44,493 nt of DNA from Fennellomyces sp. T-0311 (Eukaryota; Mucoromycota; Mucoromycetes; Mucorales; Lichtheimiaceae), in NCBI GenBank assembly GCA_025266875.1, contig JALLLT010000098.1:1-44493 (forward strand), given 5' to 3'. The notes below the pieces were generated by a model that saw only the letters and a program-made list of their open reading frames with translations, was not told the origin of the DNA and did no database searches. Shown in pieces: positions 22,801-33,468 of the stretch (position 1 is the first letter of the stretch; each line of letters opens with the position of its first letter). The position numbers were made by a program, and so were the translations under genes.

Positions 22801-23554
22801 CTCACGAACTTCTCTTGGCATCTCTGTGCGGATATTCTCTCGCAGTCGAGGAGGAGGGTGACCAGAAGAGTGTTGAATTTTGAGGTATACATACCCACTC
22901 TCCCGGTCAATATACCCCAAGATTTTTCCATTGCAGGGATGAGTTCGCATGCGAGAATGAAGTCGAGCACGAACTTCATCCGGCACTTGAGATTGAACTC
23001 TGGTATCCTGACAACAGACATACTTAAAGGAAATCGAGCGTCGTAGTCGCGGATCAGCAAGGTTCTTCAGGTAATACATGTAACCATCGCATGCTTCGAT
23101 TTGACTAACGATGTGCATAAGAAGAGCGCGATCGTCAGTCAGTCGCAGCATGAACCCTTCGATTAACACATCGGCCTCGTATACATAGGATACACCGGCT
23201 AAAAAAAGCTTATTAAGTATAGTTTCGGTATATTCTGATTATTTGATACAAACCATCAGTGCGTGCTGGGATAAACTCAATCATTTCTTCCATTGTCGTC
23301 GCGAATTCCGAAGCTGGGCGTGTCACATTGGACTGCCTACGACGACAGGTAATACACGTCCTATACTGTCCATTTCTAGCCGTAAAATCCCGGGTAGGAC
23401 GATACACCTTGTAGTGGGAGCAATATTGAAGAGAATCCATGGTAAAGAGCGAAGATATGTGGCTTACAACAACAAAAAAACTTAATTTGACCTGTCGGAA
23501 AATGAAACTTAACGGTGGCTTCATGCGTGAAAATTTGGAAACACATAGCTAAAC
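19833..23554. mobile_element. MULE-3 element
   Basis: GGGTTTATACA occurs at 19822-19832 and 23555-23565 and is present once in the uninterrupted copy B of the host gene, so it is an 11-bp (9-11 bp) target duplication, as expected for Mutator-like elements. The ends are inverted: GTTTCCAAATTTTCACG lies near 19845 and its complement near 23540. The element carries one minus-strand MULE transposase gene. Confidence 0.88.
20398..23440 (-). pseudogene. MULE-3 transposase (Mutator-like, SWIM finger), few stops
   Basis: The start is ATG 23440 (MDSLQYCSHYKVY). Exons that keep frame are 23440-23254, 23198-22702, 22653-22546, 22427-21821, and one from 21762 to about 21235; an acidic C-terminal region follows to 20398. 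Motifs are an N-terminal CxxC pair (YCSHY..RTCITCRRR), REFHVDSTYKTN (first Asp), FIFSAKDRGQINAIE (second Asp), LCLWHIQRAVK, TTMMIEAQWRVLKRDF, and the SWIM finger CGCPAFINSRFMLCKH. The tail has an aspartate run and a coiled-coil-like Gln-rich end. In-frame stops are TAG 21731-21733, TGA 21368-21370 and TGA 20674-20676. It belongs to a different MULE subfamily from MULE-1 and MULE-2, with a Cys-rich N-terminus instead of the FAR1-like one. Confidence 0.85.
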
Positions 23555-23711
23555 GGGTTTATACACCAACGATCGATAAAAAAACAGGTTCTGCGTATAT
23601 CACCCCGTCTGCCACACCTCGATTATTTGTCATCGACGCATCAGTATTGGATGGGCTTTTCGGATTAGTAACTATGAATGAAGGCAAGTACAAGCGAAAC
23701 TATTATGTTTG

Positions 23712-24105
23712 TGTCGTATCTTGACATACCAGTCATCCATTGTCTACAGACCTTTCCATCTCAGCCTTTGTTACATCCATTCCTTTATTTTGACATCAAC
23801 AACTGCACAGTTATCTATTGGCCTGTTTACTGGCTTGTGTGTCAGTGAGACCTTGATCTGGGTTCAGACTTCAAGAAGGACCATTCACGTTAACTCAGTC
23901 TCTGCATGATTATCCGCTCCTTCGTAATAAGGCAGTATGGTCATTAGGGATTACGGCGATAACACGGATTCGGCTCTGATAGAAAAGCATTCACCTTCTC
24001 CGTCCCGACTCATCATCATTATAAATAGAGAGTAGTTCTCTTCAATAAAACATTATCTTATTTTTGGTCTCGTCATTTGAAGCTTTCCAATTGAGCGATA
24101 CCACA
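23712..24105. mobile_element. Solo LTR 1 (394 bp)
   Basis: It begins TGTCGTATCTTGACATACC and ends GAGCGATACCACA (TG..CA ends). The 5-bp duplication GTTTG lies at 23707-23711 and 24106-24110. It is nearly identical to the second LTR at 30150-30543. No internal retrotransposon sequence is present, so it arose by LTR-LTR recombination. It interrupts a CACTA C-terminal frame. Confidence 0.93.
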
Positions 24106-24473
24106 GTTTGGCTCAGTATGGATTCTACCAAAGCACACTTTACGATGTTGCTTTATGGCAGCTTAGCAGACATTTGATACTCATAGTTGTATTTGTCAAT
24201 AAAAAGGTAACTTTGTTAAAGTCAGCATCTATTAAAAACCATGTCTATCCTTTCCGTATCCTTTAAAAAAATCCATTAAGAGCATCCCCAGCAGTGTCTG
24301 CAAAAATAAATTTTACAAAAAGTACAGACCGAAATTTTCCCAGCAGTGTCCGCACTCTTGTCCTTAAAAAAACGGAAGCGCAATTTTTGTGACGCGAATC
24401 TGTAAATATAGTCAAAATAGAGATCGGCGATCCAGGTCTGTAAAAAAGTTTTTACTGCTCTTTCTTCCTTATT

Positions 24474-25548
24474 ATGTCGTCTTCTGAGAACACCTCTACT
24501 ATTATTTCAAAGCTTACCAAAAAGCCACGCGGTCCAGGCTTTAGCATCAAAGAGGATAAGCAGCTTTCTGCTTCGTTCCTGGAGAAGTCTGTTGACCCTA
24601 TTGTTGGCCGTGACAAGAAGCTCGTAATTCATTGGGGGCAAGTCACTGAGCACTTCAACTCGGAAAGACAATGTGCTGTTGAAGACGCCAACAAGAAGTT
24701 GAAGAAGAAGGAGAAGTTCTTCGAGCGCTCTCGAAAGTCATTGGTTGCTCGATGGAATCTCATCCATCCAAAAGTGAGCAAATTCTGCTCATATTATGAG
24801 AGAGAAGTACGCTCTCGGAAAAGTGGACTCAATGATCCGGATAGTCTGGTAAGTTCAAAATAGCTACTTTACACTTATAGTCCTTTATTTGTAATATCAA
24901 TAAATATCGATGATTTGTTAAATCGACAATGCACTCAAAATGTATCTCGATTTGGAAGGCGAAGAATTCGAGCTTATAGAGTGCTGGAAGATTCTTCGCA
25001 AGTGCCCAAAATGGGAATTGCACTGCGAGGAAGAGAAGCAGAAGGAAGAGGCGAAGAAGCGCAAGAAGGGTAATGAAGATATATCCGACGATGAAGATGA
25101 TGAGGGTGCTCAAGGTATCAAGCGTCCAATGGGAAACAAGCAAGCCAAGGACAAGCCTTCCCAAGCACATATCATCGAAATGAACTGCCGTGCTGACCTT
25201 GAGCTGCAGAAGCAGCATGCTGATTTGGCTGTTAAGCGCTACGAGCTTTTGAAGCAAGCAAACGAGCGCGAGGCCAAACGTGATGCAATGACGAGAGAGG
25301 CCAACGACAGAGAAATTATGTCAAAGGATCTCACCAACATGAGCCTAATCCAGCGCAAGTATTTCGAGATTCTTCAAAATGAGATCTTTGAAAGAAAAAT
25401 GGCGGAAATGAAGGCGAGGACTGTTGTTGTTCAGGTCGAAGGCATTGGTTCTGATGAAGTGTACGATGGGGAAGAATGTGAAGGAGAAGGAGAAGGAGAA
25501 GAGAGCCAGGAAGAAGAAGAAGCCTATGGCGATGAAAGTAAGGATTAA
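24474..25548 (+). pseudogene. Harbinger-2 partner: Myb/NAM-like protein with lost splice acceptor
   Basis: Exon 1 (24474-24848) encodes KKPRGPGFSIKEDKQLSASF and SLVARWNLIHPKVSKFCSYY, a SANT/trihelix-like unit. Exon 2 from about 24922 to 25548 begins IDNALKMYLDLEGEEFELIECWKIL in matching phase, then has a charged coiled coil and an acidic C-terminus, the NAM-associated layout seen in element 1. The donor GTAAGT at 24849 is good. The expected acceptor before ATCGAC reads TTTGTTAA at 24914-24921, so the AG appears changed to AA; the nearest upstream AG would bring in a stop. The role when intact would be TIR binding together with the transposase. It is probably mis-spliced now. Confidence 0.8.
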
Positions 25549-25596
25549 AATTGGTGACACTTAATGTATATAGGCCTTTAAAAGCTTTTCGCTGCT

Positions 25597-27035
25597 TTAT
25601 TTGCCTAAGGCACTGTAGCGCGACCAGATATGCTCGATCAAATCGTTTTTGAGTTGATAGTGCATATCACTGTCCTTGATTGCTTTAAGACGAGCAACAC
25701 GTTCTGCTGTAGCGGCATTATATTCGCGCGAGGGGCTCTCGATGACAATGCCATACTTTTCTTGTATCTTCTTGACATATTTTTCATTGTCACCGTCATC
25801 GTTATCGCTGTCATCACTGTCGTCGCTACTTTTGTTGTTTTTGCGATCATCTTCGATGATCATGTTATGTAGAATGATGCAGGTCATCATAACCTTTTTA
25901 AGGTCCTGCTTCATCCAAAGCCTTGTTGGTTGCTTTACAATTGCAAAGCGGCCTTGCAACACACCAAAGGCACGTTCAATATCCTTTCGGAAGCTTTCTT
26001 GCATTGCCGCAAATCTCTATACAACATTCCATTACCTTTGATCAGAAACTAAATAAGTCTATACCCTCTTTAGCTATTTCTTACTCGATTCTTGGGTGAC
26101 TGAGGCTCTGGAATACTCTGCACCAAGGTTGCCCACTTCGGATAAATACCGTCGGCAAGGTAATATCCCATTTCGTACTGGTTGCCGTTGACGGTGTACT
26201 TGACAGTTGGTGCAGCACCATCAACAAGCTGGTCGAAAAGAGGCGAGCGGTACAACTGCGTGATATCATTGAAGGTGCCAGGAAGGCCAAAGTCTGCATG
26301 CCAGAACCAAAGGTCCTTCGATGCAACTGCTTCAAGAAGTACCGTCGCCGCTTGCTCTTTGCCAACATACAATCCATGCCATGCCTTGGGACAGTTCTTC
26401 CATTCCCAATGCATACAGTCCAGTGACCCAAGCATTCCAGGAAAGCCGCGTTTTTCACCGGCCTCCATCAGCCTTGCTAAGTCATGTTCATTTGGTGCAC
26501 GGAGGTAGTGATCTTTGAATAACGCGATGATGCCATCACAGAAGCGTTTCAAAGATTCAATTGCTGTGCTTTCGCTAATCTTCAGATAATCGTCAAGGGA
26601 ATCTGCACTTGCTGCATATGCCAGTTGACGAATGGCCGCAGTAACCTTGACATGGCTTGAGATACCAAGTTTGTTCGCAGCGTTGTATGTCTGCACAAAG
26701 TACGAATCATACCCCTTGACTTCCTTCATGATACGCAGGAACAATTCGCGGCTCATCCGGAATCGACGTCGAAACTGATCATCAGTATACGTCCGTTCGT
26801 TCTTGTCCGCAAAATAATCCTGGTATAATTGTTGGTGTGCCTTCTCATGATCGCGAGGAACTGTTCCCACACGACCAGGAATGGAGCCACCACGCATTTG
26901 CCTTTTGTGCTGCAGCTAATCAACCTGCTCATCATATGCATGCATGCAACGCTTAAAGGCAATCATCCTAAGCTCTTCTTCTTCTTCTTCTTCTTCGGCG
27001 ATAAGACGTTGCAGTAAGTTGTTGGAAATTGACAT
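25597..27035 (-). pseudogene. Harbinger-2 transposase with one premature stop
   Basis: Two exons, 27035-26085 and 26016-25597, are separated by a 68-bp intron. ATG 27035 opens MSISNNLLQRLIAEEEEE and a TAG at 26916-26918 (codon 40) interrupts before MRGGSIPGRVGT. The rest is open: FRRRFRMSRELFLRIM, GSLDCMHWEWKNC (first Asp), GLPGTFNDITQLY (second Asp), RKDIERAFGVLQGRF (Glu), CIILHNMIIED, then an acidic loop and a C-terminal helix. The full length would be about 455 residues. Translation from a downstream Met (26897) would still give the whole catalytic domain, so partial activity is conceivable. Confidence 0.88.
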
Positions 27036-27187
27036 TGATGAGAGTAAACAAAAGAGCAGGTACGTGATTATTTATTTGCAGTTAAATTTACGGATACTGC
27101 TGGGAAAATGACAGGTCCGTAAAAAATTTTATCTGGTGGAGTTAAAAAGTGGAGATAATTTTACTGACACTGCTGGGGATGCTCTAA

Positions 27188-27363
27188 ATGAATGATTTTT
27201 TTACGGCTTTTTAATGCTCAATTCAACCATTAGTTTAACGGACCATCCGTCAATGCGACCGTTAAAGCATCCTGCCATTTTATGGCTCGATCGCTAATCA
27301 ATCCTGTAATCTAAAAAAGCCAGTAATTTTATGGTTTTTACGGACTAATTTTTCTGCAGTGAT
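27188..27363. other. Flank between Harbinger-2 and CACTA copy B, no gene
   Basis: AT-rich spacer without a convincing frame or terminal repeat. It ends near CTGCAGTGAT, where homology to the CACTA fragment begins. Confidence 0.3.
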
Positions 27364-27815
27364 AGTTACCAATCTGAAAAGCCCATACAATACTGATGCG
27401 TCAATGACAAATAATCAAGGTGTAGCAGACGGGGTAATATATGCAGAACCTGTTTTTTTATCGATCATTGGTGTATAAACCCCAATTGCCACAAGCAACT
27501 GTTCATGGCCATCTTGAACATGCTTGAAATAGAAGTAAACTTTTGTAAAATAGGATTGTGGTGTATTCACAATGGCAGAACCATCGCTTAACGTAGCAAA
27601 TCTATTATATACAAAAGTGCTAGTATTAAACCTCATACTTTTCAAGCTAGCCATTTCACTTACACATCAGCGTGTAATGTGGCTTAGGCGAAATACGCTG
27701 TTTGGTACTGCGATTGATGAGCCAAAACACTTCCAAACATATCACCCTTATGAAATAGCCAAGTACCATATTCAAATGCTGGTGATCATACCGATAATAT
27801 TGTTTTGTTTTATAT
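27364..27815 (-). pseudogene. CACTA/Tnp2 transposase C-terminal part, copy B
   Basis: The minus strand reads YGTWLFHKGDMFGSVLAHQS, YQTAYFA, stop, an intron-like stretch, FATLSDGSAIV, QSYFTKVYFYFKHVQDGHEQ, LVAIGVYTPMIDKKTGSAY, then a stop at PSATP and a further readable VIDASVLYGLFRLVT-like end. It is close to copy A (19262-24177) but lacks MULE-3 and the solo LTR, so it shows the empty target sites. Both CACTA fragments point toward Harbinger-2. Only the C-terminus is preserved. Confidence 0.7.
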
Positions 27816-27820
27816 ATTTA

Positions 27821-27900
27821 CAGTGGAACCTCGCTTTTTGCACATGCAGGTTTACCCTCAAATTATGTACAAAAAGTGGGGGTGTGCAAAAAGCGAGGTT
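27821..27900. repeat. 80-bp hairpin with pogo/Tigger-like terminus
   Basis: CAGTGGAACCTCGCTTTTTG begins right after a TA (27819-27820), and GTGCAAAAAGCGAGGTT at 27884-27900 is the inverted match to AACCTCGCTTTTTGCAC. CAGTGGAACCTC resembles pogo/Tigger-type TIR starts. The right end is not closed by a TA. The short frame at 28036-28242 (MPLKEKPKIEEKHKET) might be a remnant of its transposase start, but this is weak. Confidence 0.4.
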
Positions 27901-28419
27901 GTTACACGAAGGGAAATATAATATCCGCTAGTTAGTGTCAGCCAATAATATGTAGTAGAGCGCAAAATTGATGATAGTATATAAGCTCAAATAACTTAGC
28001 AAGCATTCCTCCTTTTCTTATTCCTTTTATTTAACATGCCACTAAAAGAAAAGCCTAAAATTGAGGAAAAACATAAGGAAACCATCATTTCATGTTTTTC
28101 TTACACTATGGGAAAGGAACTGGTTATATCACTTTATTGCTGGTTAGATCATGTTAAATACATAACAAGCTCTTTATACCGCTTTACTACGCGTTACGCA
28201 AAAAAATGGCTTATTAAAGCGTCTTATTTCACTTCAATTTGACTTCTATTATGGAGGACTGGCTGCTGGAAAAAAGTATAGCTATATGCTAATGTACAGA
28301 TATAATATATTGGATTATGATATCTAGAACATCCCAAGACAATTTGATGCGCTATTTAAAGTGATCGATAGGTGCTTCCAAGTTTGATGTTCCCAGTATC
28401 CATTCACAGATATATGTAG

Positions 28420-29856
28420 TAGGGCTTTAAACGGGCCATGCCTGACGGACATCGGGCCAGTTCAGCCGGGCCACACCTGTGGCCCGTGGCCCGTCGGGCC
28501 CAACGAAACGGGCCATGTCTTTTGCCCGAACCCAAAATTACAAGAGCCCAAATTAAAGTGGCCCGCCCGATGAAATCTACAATGTAAACGATCTTAATGC
28601 AGCAATGACTAATATAGAAGTGAAATGGGGTTCTGCCTTGTGTTATCGTATATAAGGTTTGGGCAAAAATCATCTTTATTGTATTAGATCATGTAATCGC
28701 TATCTTGCACACACTTTTTTGAAACAGCAGAACTTCTGCAAGCAACAAAGGAAGACCAAGCAGTACAAAAAGCCAAAGCGACACAGTGAGACAAACCAGC
28801 AATTCGACATCGCAAATGGTGTAGGAATGCATCCTGCTTTGCATTTTTTCAGCAACGTTTTTTCTCTCGATGCCCGTCAAATGGAATTCAGGTCGACCAT
28901 ATTGCTTCAGAACGAATTTTTAATCACCACATACAGTACTACTCGACCATATTTATTTTCCATACAACTGAATTTTACCATATGACTCAGCTTTGTTTTA
29001 CTGGCACTCCATTCCATTTCGACATTGTTCATCCCAATCAAAAAAGGGTGGCTGCGTACATACTGTAATGGTGCATACACAGCCACCCTTATTGTTTTTC
29101 AAATAGGTACACTTTTTCAAGCGCACTACTCAAGATGAAGAAGGATGCTTGTCGTAGCTCTTTTTTTTTATCCAATGGTTTTCTGCGAAGCACCACCTTT
29201 AGTAAGCCAAAGGTTGGTTTTTTTCGGTAATAAAGCATCTGTATGGTCGAGGCACTTTTCAATCACTATTGTTGTCCTTTTTATTCGTGTAATAAAGCTA
29301 TCATTATACTGATCCACTTTATCATCGCGTTTTACTTCTGCTTACATAATGCCAGCTGGAAATTATCTTTGCTTGAACACATAGCCCTTTCACACTAATA
29401 CCAATCCTATCCAAGTTCTAAGACATTTGCGGATTAGCGTGCTGCAGGCAGTTTGAATAGTGCTAATTGACGTAGCAGCCTTTCATTGTCGCAACTTGGC
29501 TCATCAACACCAATCATTGTGTAACCGGATCATTGTAGAAACTGCTCAACCTTTTGACAAATCTTTCCATATTAAAGATGTATACTTAGTTGATTAATCT
29601 TTATTTGCAATACACGGTTTTGATAGAATCAAATTACATATATAACAAGGGCCATTTAGATGGACGTTTCATAAAGAAAATACATATGCTTCACATTCGG
29701 GCACTCGGTCGGGCCAGTGGCCCGACGGGCGGGCTGCTATATAGGACTGTGCCCGTTCGGGCACCCACCTTCATACAGCTTTCCTGGCCCGATGCCCGAA
29801 AATGCCGGGCCAAAACGGGCGGTCCACAGGCCTGCCCGCCCATATTTAGAGCCCTA
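28420..29856 (+). mobile_element. hAT-type non-autonomous element, copy 1 (1437 bp)
   Basis: The 8-bp duplication ATATGTAG lies at 28412-28419 and 29857-29864. The termini are TAGGGCTTTAAACGGGCC and, inverted, TAGGGCTCTAAATATGGGC. Both subterminal regions are rich in GGGCC/GGCCC palindromes. The inside is AT-rich, with a 108-codon ORF (28659-28985, MGKNHLYCIRSCNRY) that is not a transposase, and a 47-bp hairpin near 29046-29092 (AAGGGTGGCTG mirrored). The 8-bp TSD and TIR start fit hAT. No hAT transposase or BED finger is encoded, so it would depend on another element. Confidence 0.9.
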
Positions 29857-30149
29857 ATATGTAGTAAACCTGGTTCTCATACAATGATGACTCAATTATA
29901 CCCGCAAAACACTCAATGTGTTCAACATCTGTTACATAAAGCCGTGTTCCGTTGCTATTGGTTCCGTACGGAGATCCAGCAGCGTTTGTGTGTACACCCT
30001 CGATGATTCTTAGAAGACATAAAAGCCTTTCTGTACCTTAAACGTAATAAAAGTCTATTTGATGCCGGGTCACTTGTAGAGAATGCTTAGATACTTACCT
30101 TGGTACGAGTGTGAAAAGAATAGCATGATCTCGCAGAAAAATCGCCGAT

Positions 30150-30543
30150 TGTCATATCCTGACATACCAGTCATCCATTGTCTACAGACCTTTCCATCTC
30201 AGCCTTTGTTACATCCGTTCCTTTATTTCGACATCAACAACCGCACAGTTATCTATTGGCCTGTTCACTGGCTTGTGTGTCAGTGAGACCTTGATCTGGG
30301 TTCAGACTTCAAGAAGGACCATTCACGTTAACTCAGTCTCTGCATGATTATCCGCTCCTTCGTAATAAGGCAGTATGGTCATTAGGGATTACGGCGATAA
30401 CACAGATTCGACTCTGATAGAAAAGCATTCACCTTCTCCGTCCCGACTCATCATCATTATAAATAGAGAGTAGTTCTCTTCAATAAAACATTATCTTATT
30501 TTTGGTCTCGTCATTTAAAGCTTTCCAATTGAGCGATACCACA
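30150..30543. mobile_element. Solo LTR 2 (394 bp)
   Basis: It begins TGTCATATCCTGACATACC and ends GAGCGATACCACA. The 5-bp duplication CCGAT lies at 30145-30149 and 30544-30548. It has the same length as, and nearly the same sequence as, solo LTR 1. It sits in the CACTA gene; on the minus strand the frame FVLVYR joins to RFFCEIM once it is removed. Confidence 0.93.
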
Positions 30544-32031
30544 CCGATATACGAGAACGAATGGAGCATTATTCTTTGTAGCATTTAGATCCACTAGAAT
30601 CATAGCTGTGACAAAGTGTGTCAGGTTTTTGCTTCAGTTGTTTTCGTACGCTAAACTGTCATAAACTGCGTCGTTAATGTGTAGCTTGAATGCAACTCTT
30701 TTGAGATTTGTGTCAATCACTACGTCATTACGACGGGTAATGTGACACCAATAATTTCGAACGTAGAGCGCGATATTCCATGATGGTAGGTACTCATATC
30801 CACATTTTCCAATATCGGAGGCCCTCATAACTCCGCAGCATAGTCTCTTTCGCTCGAAATGTGATACTCATATTTCGAATTGCTTTGTGCATCGATTGTT
30901 TCGAGACGGCTTATGTTTTGGCGTTCAAAGTACCGCGAAGCAGCAATCTTTACCAATGCATTCGATGCATTTGCACTGGGAGCAACTCGAGATTTGATAT
31001 AGTCTTTCATTTCACCTAAGTGGCGTAATTGTTCATTTAGTTAAAAATATTAGATACATGTATATAATGATAGACACAGAAAATCCTCGTTACCTATCGC
31101 ATGCTCCATACTGCATGCGCTGATGGACTGTAGTGGACCAAGCTCTTCGATAACTTTGGGCACATGGCGCAAATAATGCTCGTTAATGGTATAGAGGTTG
31201 CTGAGCATATCGTTTAGTATAAACATATGCCAATCCTGGATTTGACTAAGTCGAATCGAATATTAAGTCCAAATGTTTTGCATGTCGTCGTTTGAGTGCA
31301 GTCACCTTTTCAAACGATCCATATCACTTGGTAGGTCGTTGTCTCCCTCTTTTCCAGGCTTTACTGATATATTCTACGACAACGCAATGGCGCATGCACT
31401 AACAAGGCCTGCCAAAGGTTCCAAAACCTCACATTCGTTTGCTTCCAAGTTTTCGAAAACGAGTGTTGGTACCGCGTATAGGAGAAAATCAATCCAGTCA
31501 ACTCCTCTAGCACCAGATGGCCGCGCAAATATATCTTTTATAGAAAACCTTATTATATACTATTCAACGAGTGTATTAATAATGGCTTACCTCCAAGAGC
31601 TTCATCCAACCCCAACAGCAGAAGTAGCCTCGAAGACTTTAAAGATCTCCCAATTGCAGATTGCTGGGAAGTTGTCAATTCAAACGGCGTGTATAAATTA
31701 GTGTGCTTGTCCTTTAGCATACTGTAGATCGATCATGCCAAATTTTGTCCGATTAAATGAAGCTCATCCAACTCGTAAAAATATGGTGAGTGATATGTGG
31801 CTAGCTCTGTAAATAGGTTCACTCCTCGGATACTGTATTCCTATCCAATGTCCGTTACAGTTTAGGTCGCTCTAAAAAACAAAACTTACTGGAAGCTCTC
31901 CTTTAAAATCGGCATCTGTGCCTCCATCGTCGAGCTCTTTTGTGCCAGGAAAATACTGACCATACCCTATACCATTTGGGCTGATAAGTGACTCTGATCC
32001 TATCCTGCATGTTCGGCAACCATGTTTCGAC

Positions 32032-33468
32032 TAGGGCTCTAAATACGGGCGGGCAGGCCCATGGACCGCCCGTTTTGGCCTGGCATTTTCGGGCATCGGG
32101 CCAGGAAAGCTGTATGAAGGTAGGTGCCCGAACGGGCACAGTCCTATATAGCAGCCCGCCCGTCGGGCCACTGGCCCGACCGAGTGCCCGAATGTGAAGC
32201 ATATGTATTTTCTTTATGAAACGTCCATCTAAATGGCCTTTGTTATATATGTAATTTGATTCTATCAAAACCGTGTATTGCAAATAAAGATTAATCAACT
32301 AAGTATACATCTTTAATATGGAAAGATTTGTCAAAAGGTTGAGCAGTTTCTACAATGATCCGGTTACACAATGATTGGTGTTGATGAGCCAAGTTGCGAC
32401 AATGAAAGGCTGCTACGTCAATTAGCACTATTCAAACTGCCTGCAGCACGCTAATCCGCAAATGTCTTAGAACTTGGATAGGATTGGTATTAGTGTGAAA
32501 GAGCTATGTGTTCAAGCAAAGATAATTTCCAGCTGGCATTATGTAAGCAGAAGTAAAACGCGATGATAAAGTGGATCAGTATAATGATAGCTTTATTACA
32601 CGAATAAAAAGGACAACAATAGTGATTGAAAAGTGCCTCGACCATACAGATGCTTTATTACCGAAAAAAACCAACCTTTGGCTTACTAAAGGTGGTGCTT
32701 CGCAGAAAACCATTGGATAAAAAAAAAGAGCTACGACAAGCATCCTTCTTCATCTTGAGTAGTGCGCTTGAAAAAGTGTACCTATTTGAAAAACAATAAG
32801 GGTGGCTGTGTATGCACCATTACAGTATGTACGCAGCCACCCTTTTTTGATTGGGATGAACAATGTCGAAATGGAATGGAGTGCCAGTAAAACAAAGCTG
32901 AGTCATATGGTAAAATTCAGTTGTATGGAAAATAAATATGGTCGAGTAGTACTGTATGTGGTGATTAAAAATTCGTTCTGAAGCAATATGGTCGACCTGA
33001 ATTCCATTTGACGGACATCGAGAGAAAAAACGTTGCTGAAAAAATGCAAAGCAGGATGCATTCCTACACCATTTGCGATGTCGAATTGCTGGTTTGTCTC
33101 ACTGTGTCGCTTTGGCTTTTTGTACTGCTTGGTCTTCCTTTGTTGCTTGCAGAAGTTCTGCTGTTTCAAAAAAGTGTGTGCAAGATAGCGATTACATGAT
33201 CTAATACAATAAAGATGATTTTTGCCCAAACCTTATATACGATAACACAAGGCAGAACCCCATTTCACTTCTATATTAGTCATTGCTGCATTAAGATCGT
33301 TTACATTGTAGATTTCATCGGGCGGGCCACTTTAATTTGGGCTCTTGTAATTTTGGGTTCGGGCAAAAGACATGGCCCGTTTCGTTGGGCCCGACGGGCC
33401 ACGGGCCACAGGTGTGGCCCGGCTGAACTGGCTCGATGTCCGTCAGGCATGGCCCGTTTAGAGTCCTA
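32032..33468 (-). mobile_element. hAT-type non-autonomous element, copy 2 (1437 bp)
   Basis: The 8-bp duplication GTTTCGAC lies at 32024-32031 and 33469-33476. It is the same 1437-bp length as copy 1 and nearly identical to it, in the opposite orientation. It carries the same 108-codon ORF (33229-32903) with an Ala-to-Val difference. It splits the conserved GH..GCR.C motif of the CACTA transposase; joining the flanks gives GHGSKHGCRTC in frame. Confidence 0.92.

Larger units (their letters stand above)
19262..24177 (+). pseudogene. CACTA/Tnp2 transposase C-terminal part, copy A (split twice)
   Basis: The left piece (about 19262-19832) reads DDPSALKLWGVLRKGDF, YGAWLFHNGDMFGSVLAHQSQYRTAYFA, then after an intron FATLSDGSAVV. 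The right piece (23555-23711, then 24106-24177) reads GVYTPTIDKKTGSAY, TPRLFVIDASVLDGLFG, KYKRNYYV, then WLSMDSTKAHFTMLL. The last block aligns with the end of the CACTA gene at 28366-34905 (TRLYVTDVEHIECFAG..NQVYYIYL), which identifies the fragment. MULE-3 separates left from right, and a solo LTR splits the right piece at codon level; removing the LTR and one TSD rejoins NYYV to WLSMD in frame. A stop follows YFA (also present in copy B), and a 1-bp shift occurs near 19772. The remainder of the transposase is absent. Confidence 0.75.
24280..27184. mobile_element. PIF/Harbinger element 2 (2905 bp, perfect TSD)
   Basis: The terminal inverted repeats are GAGCATCCCCAGCAGTGTC at 24280 and its complement ending at 27184. 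TAA flanks both sides (24277-24279, 27185-27187). The gene order is Myb/NAM-like partner (plus) then transposase (minus), convergent, the mirror image of element 1. Its genes are homologous to those of element 1 but clearly diverged, and both carry lesions. Confidence 0.95.

Noticed and set aside
28659..28985. 108-codon ORF in hAT copy 1 (and 33229-32903 in copy 2) as a transposase
   Set aside because: It lacks a BED finger, the RNase H-like motifs and the hAT C-terminal dimerisation motif. It is conserved simply because the two copies are recent.
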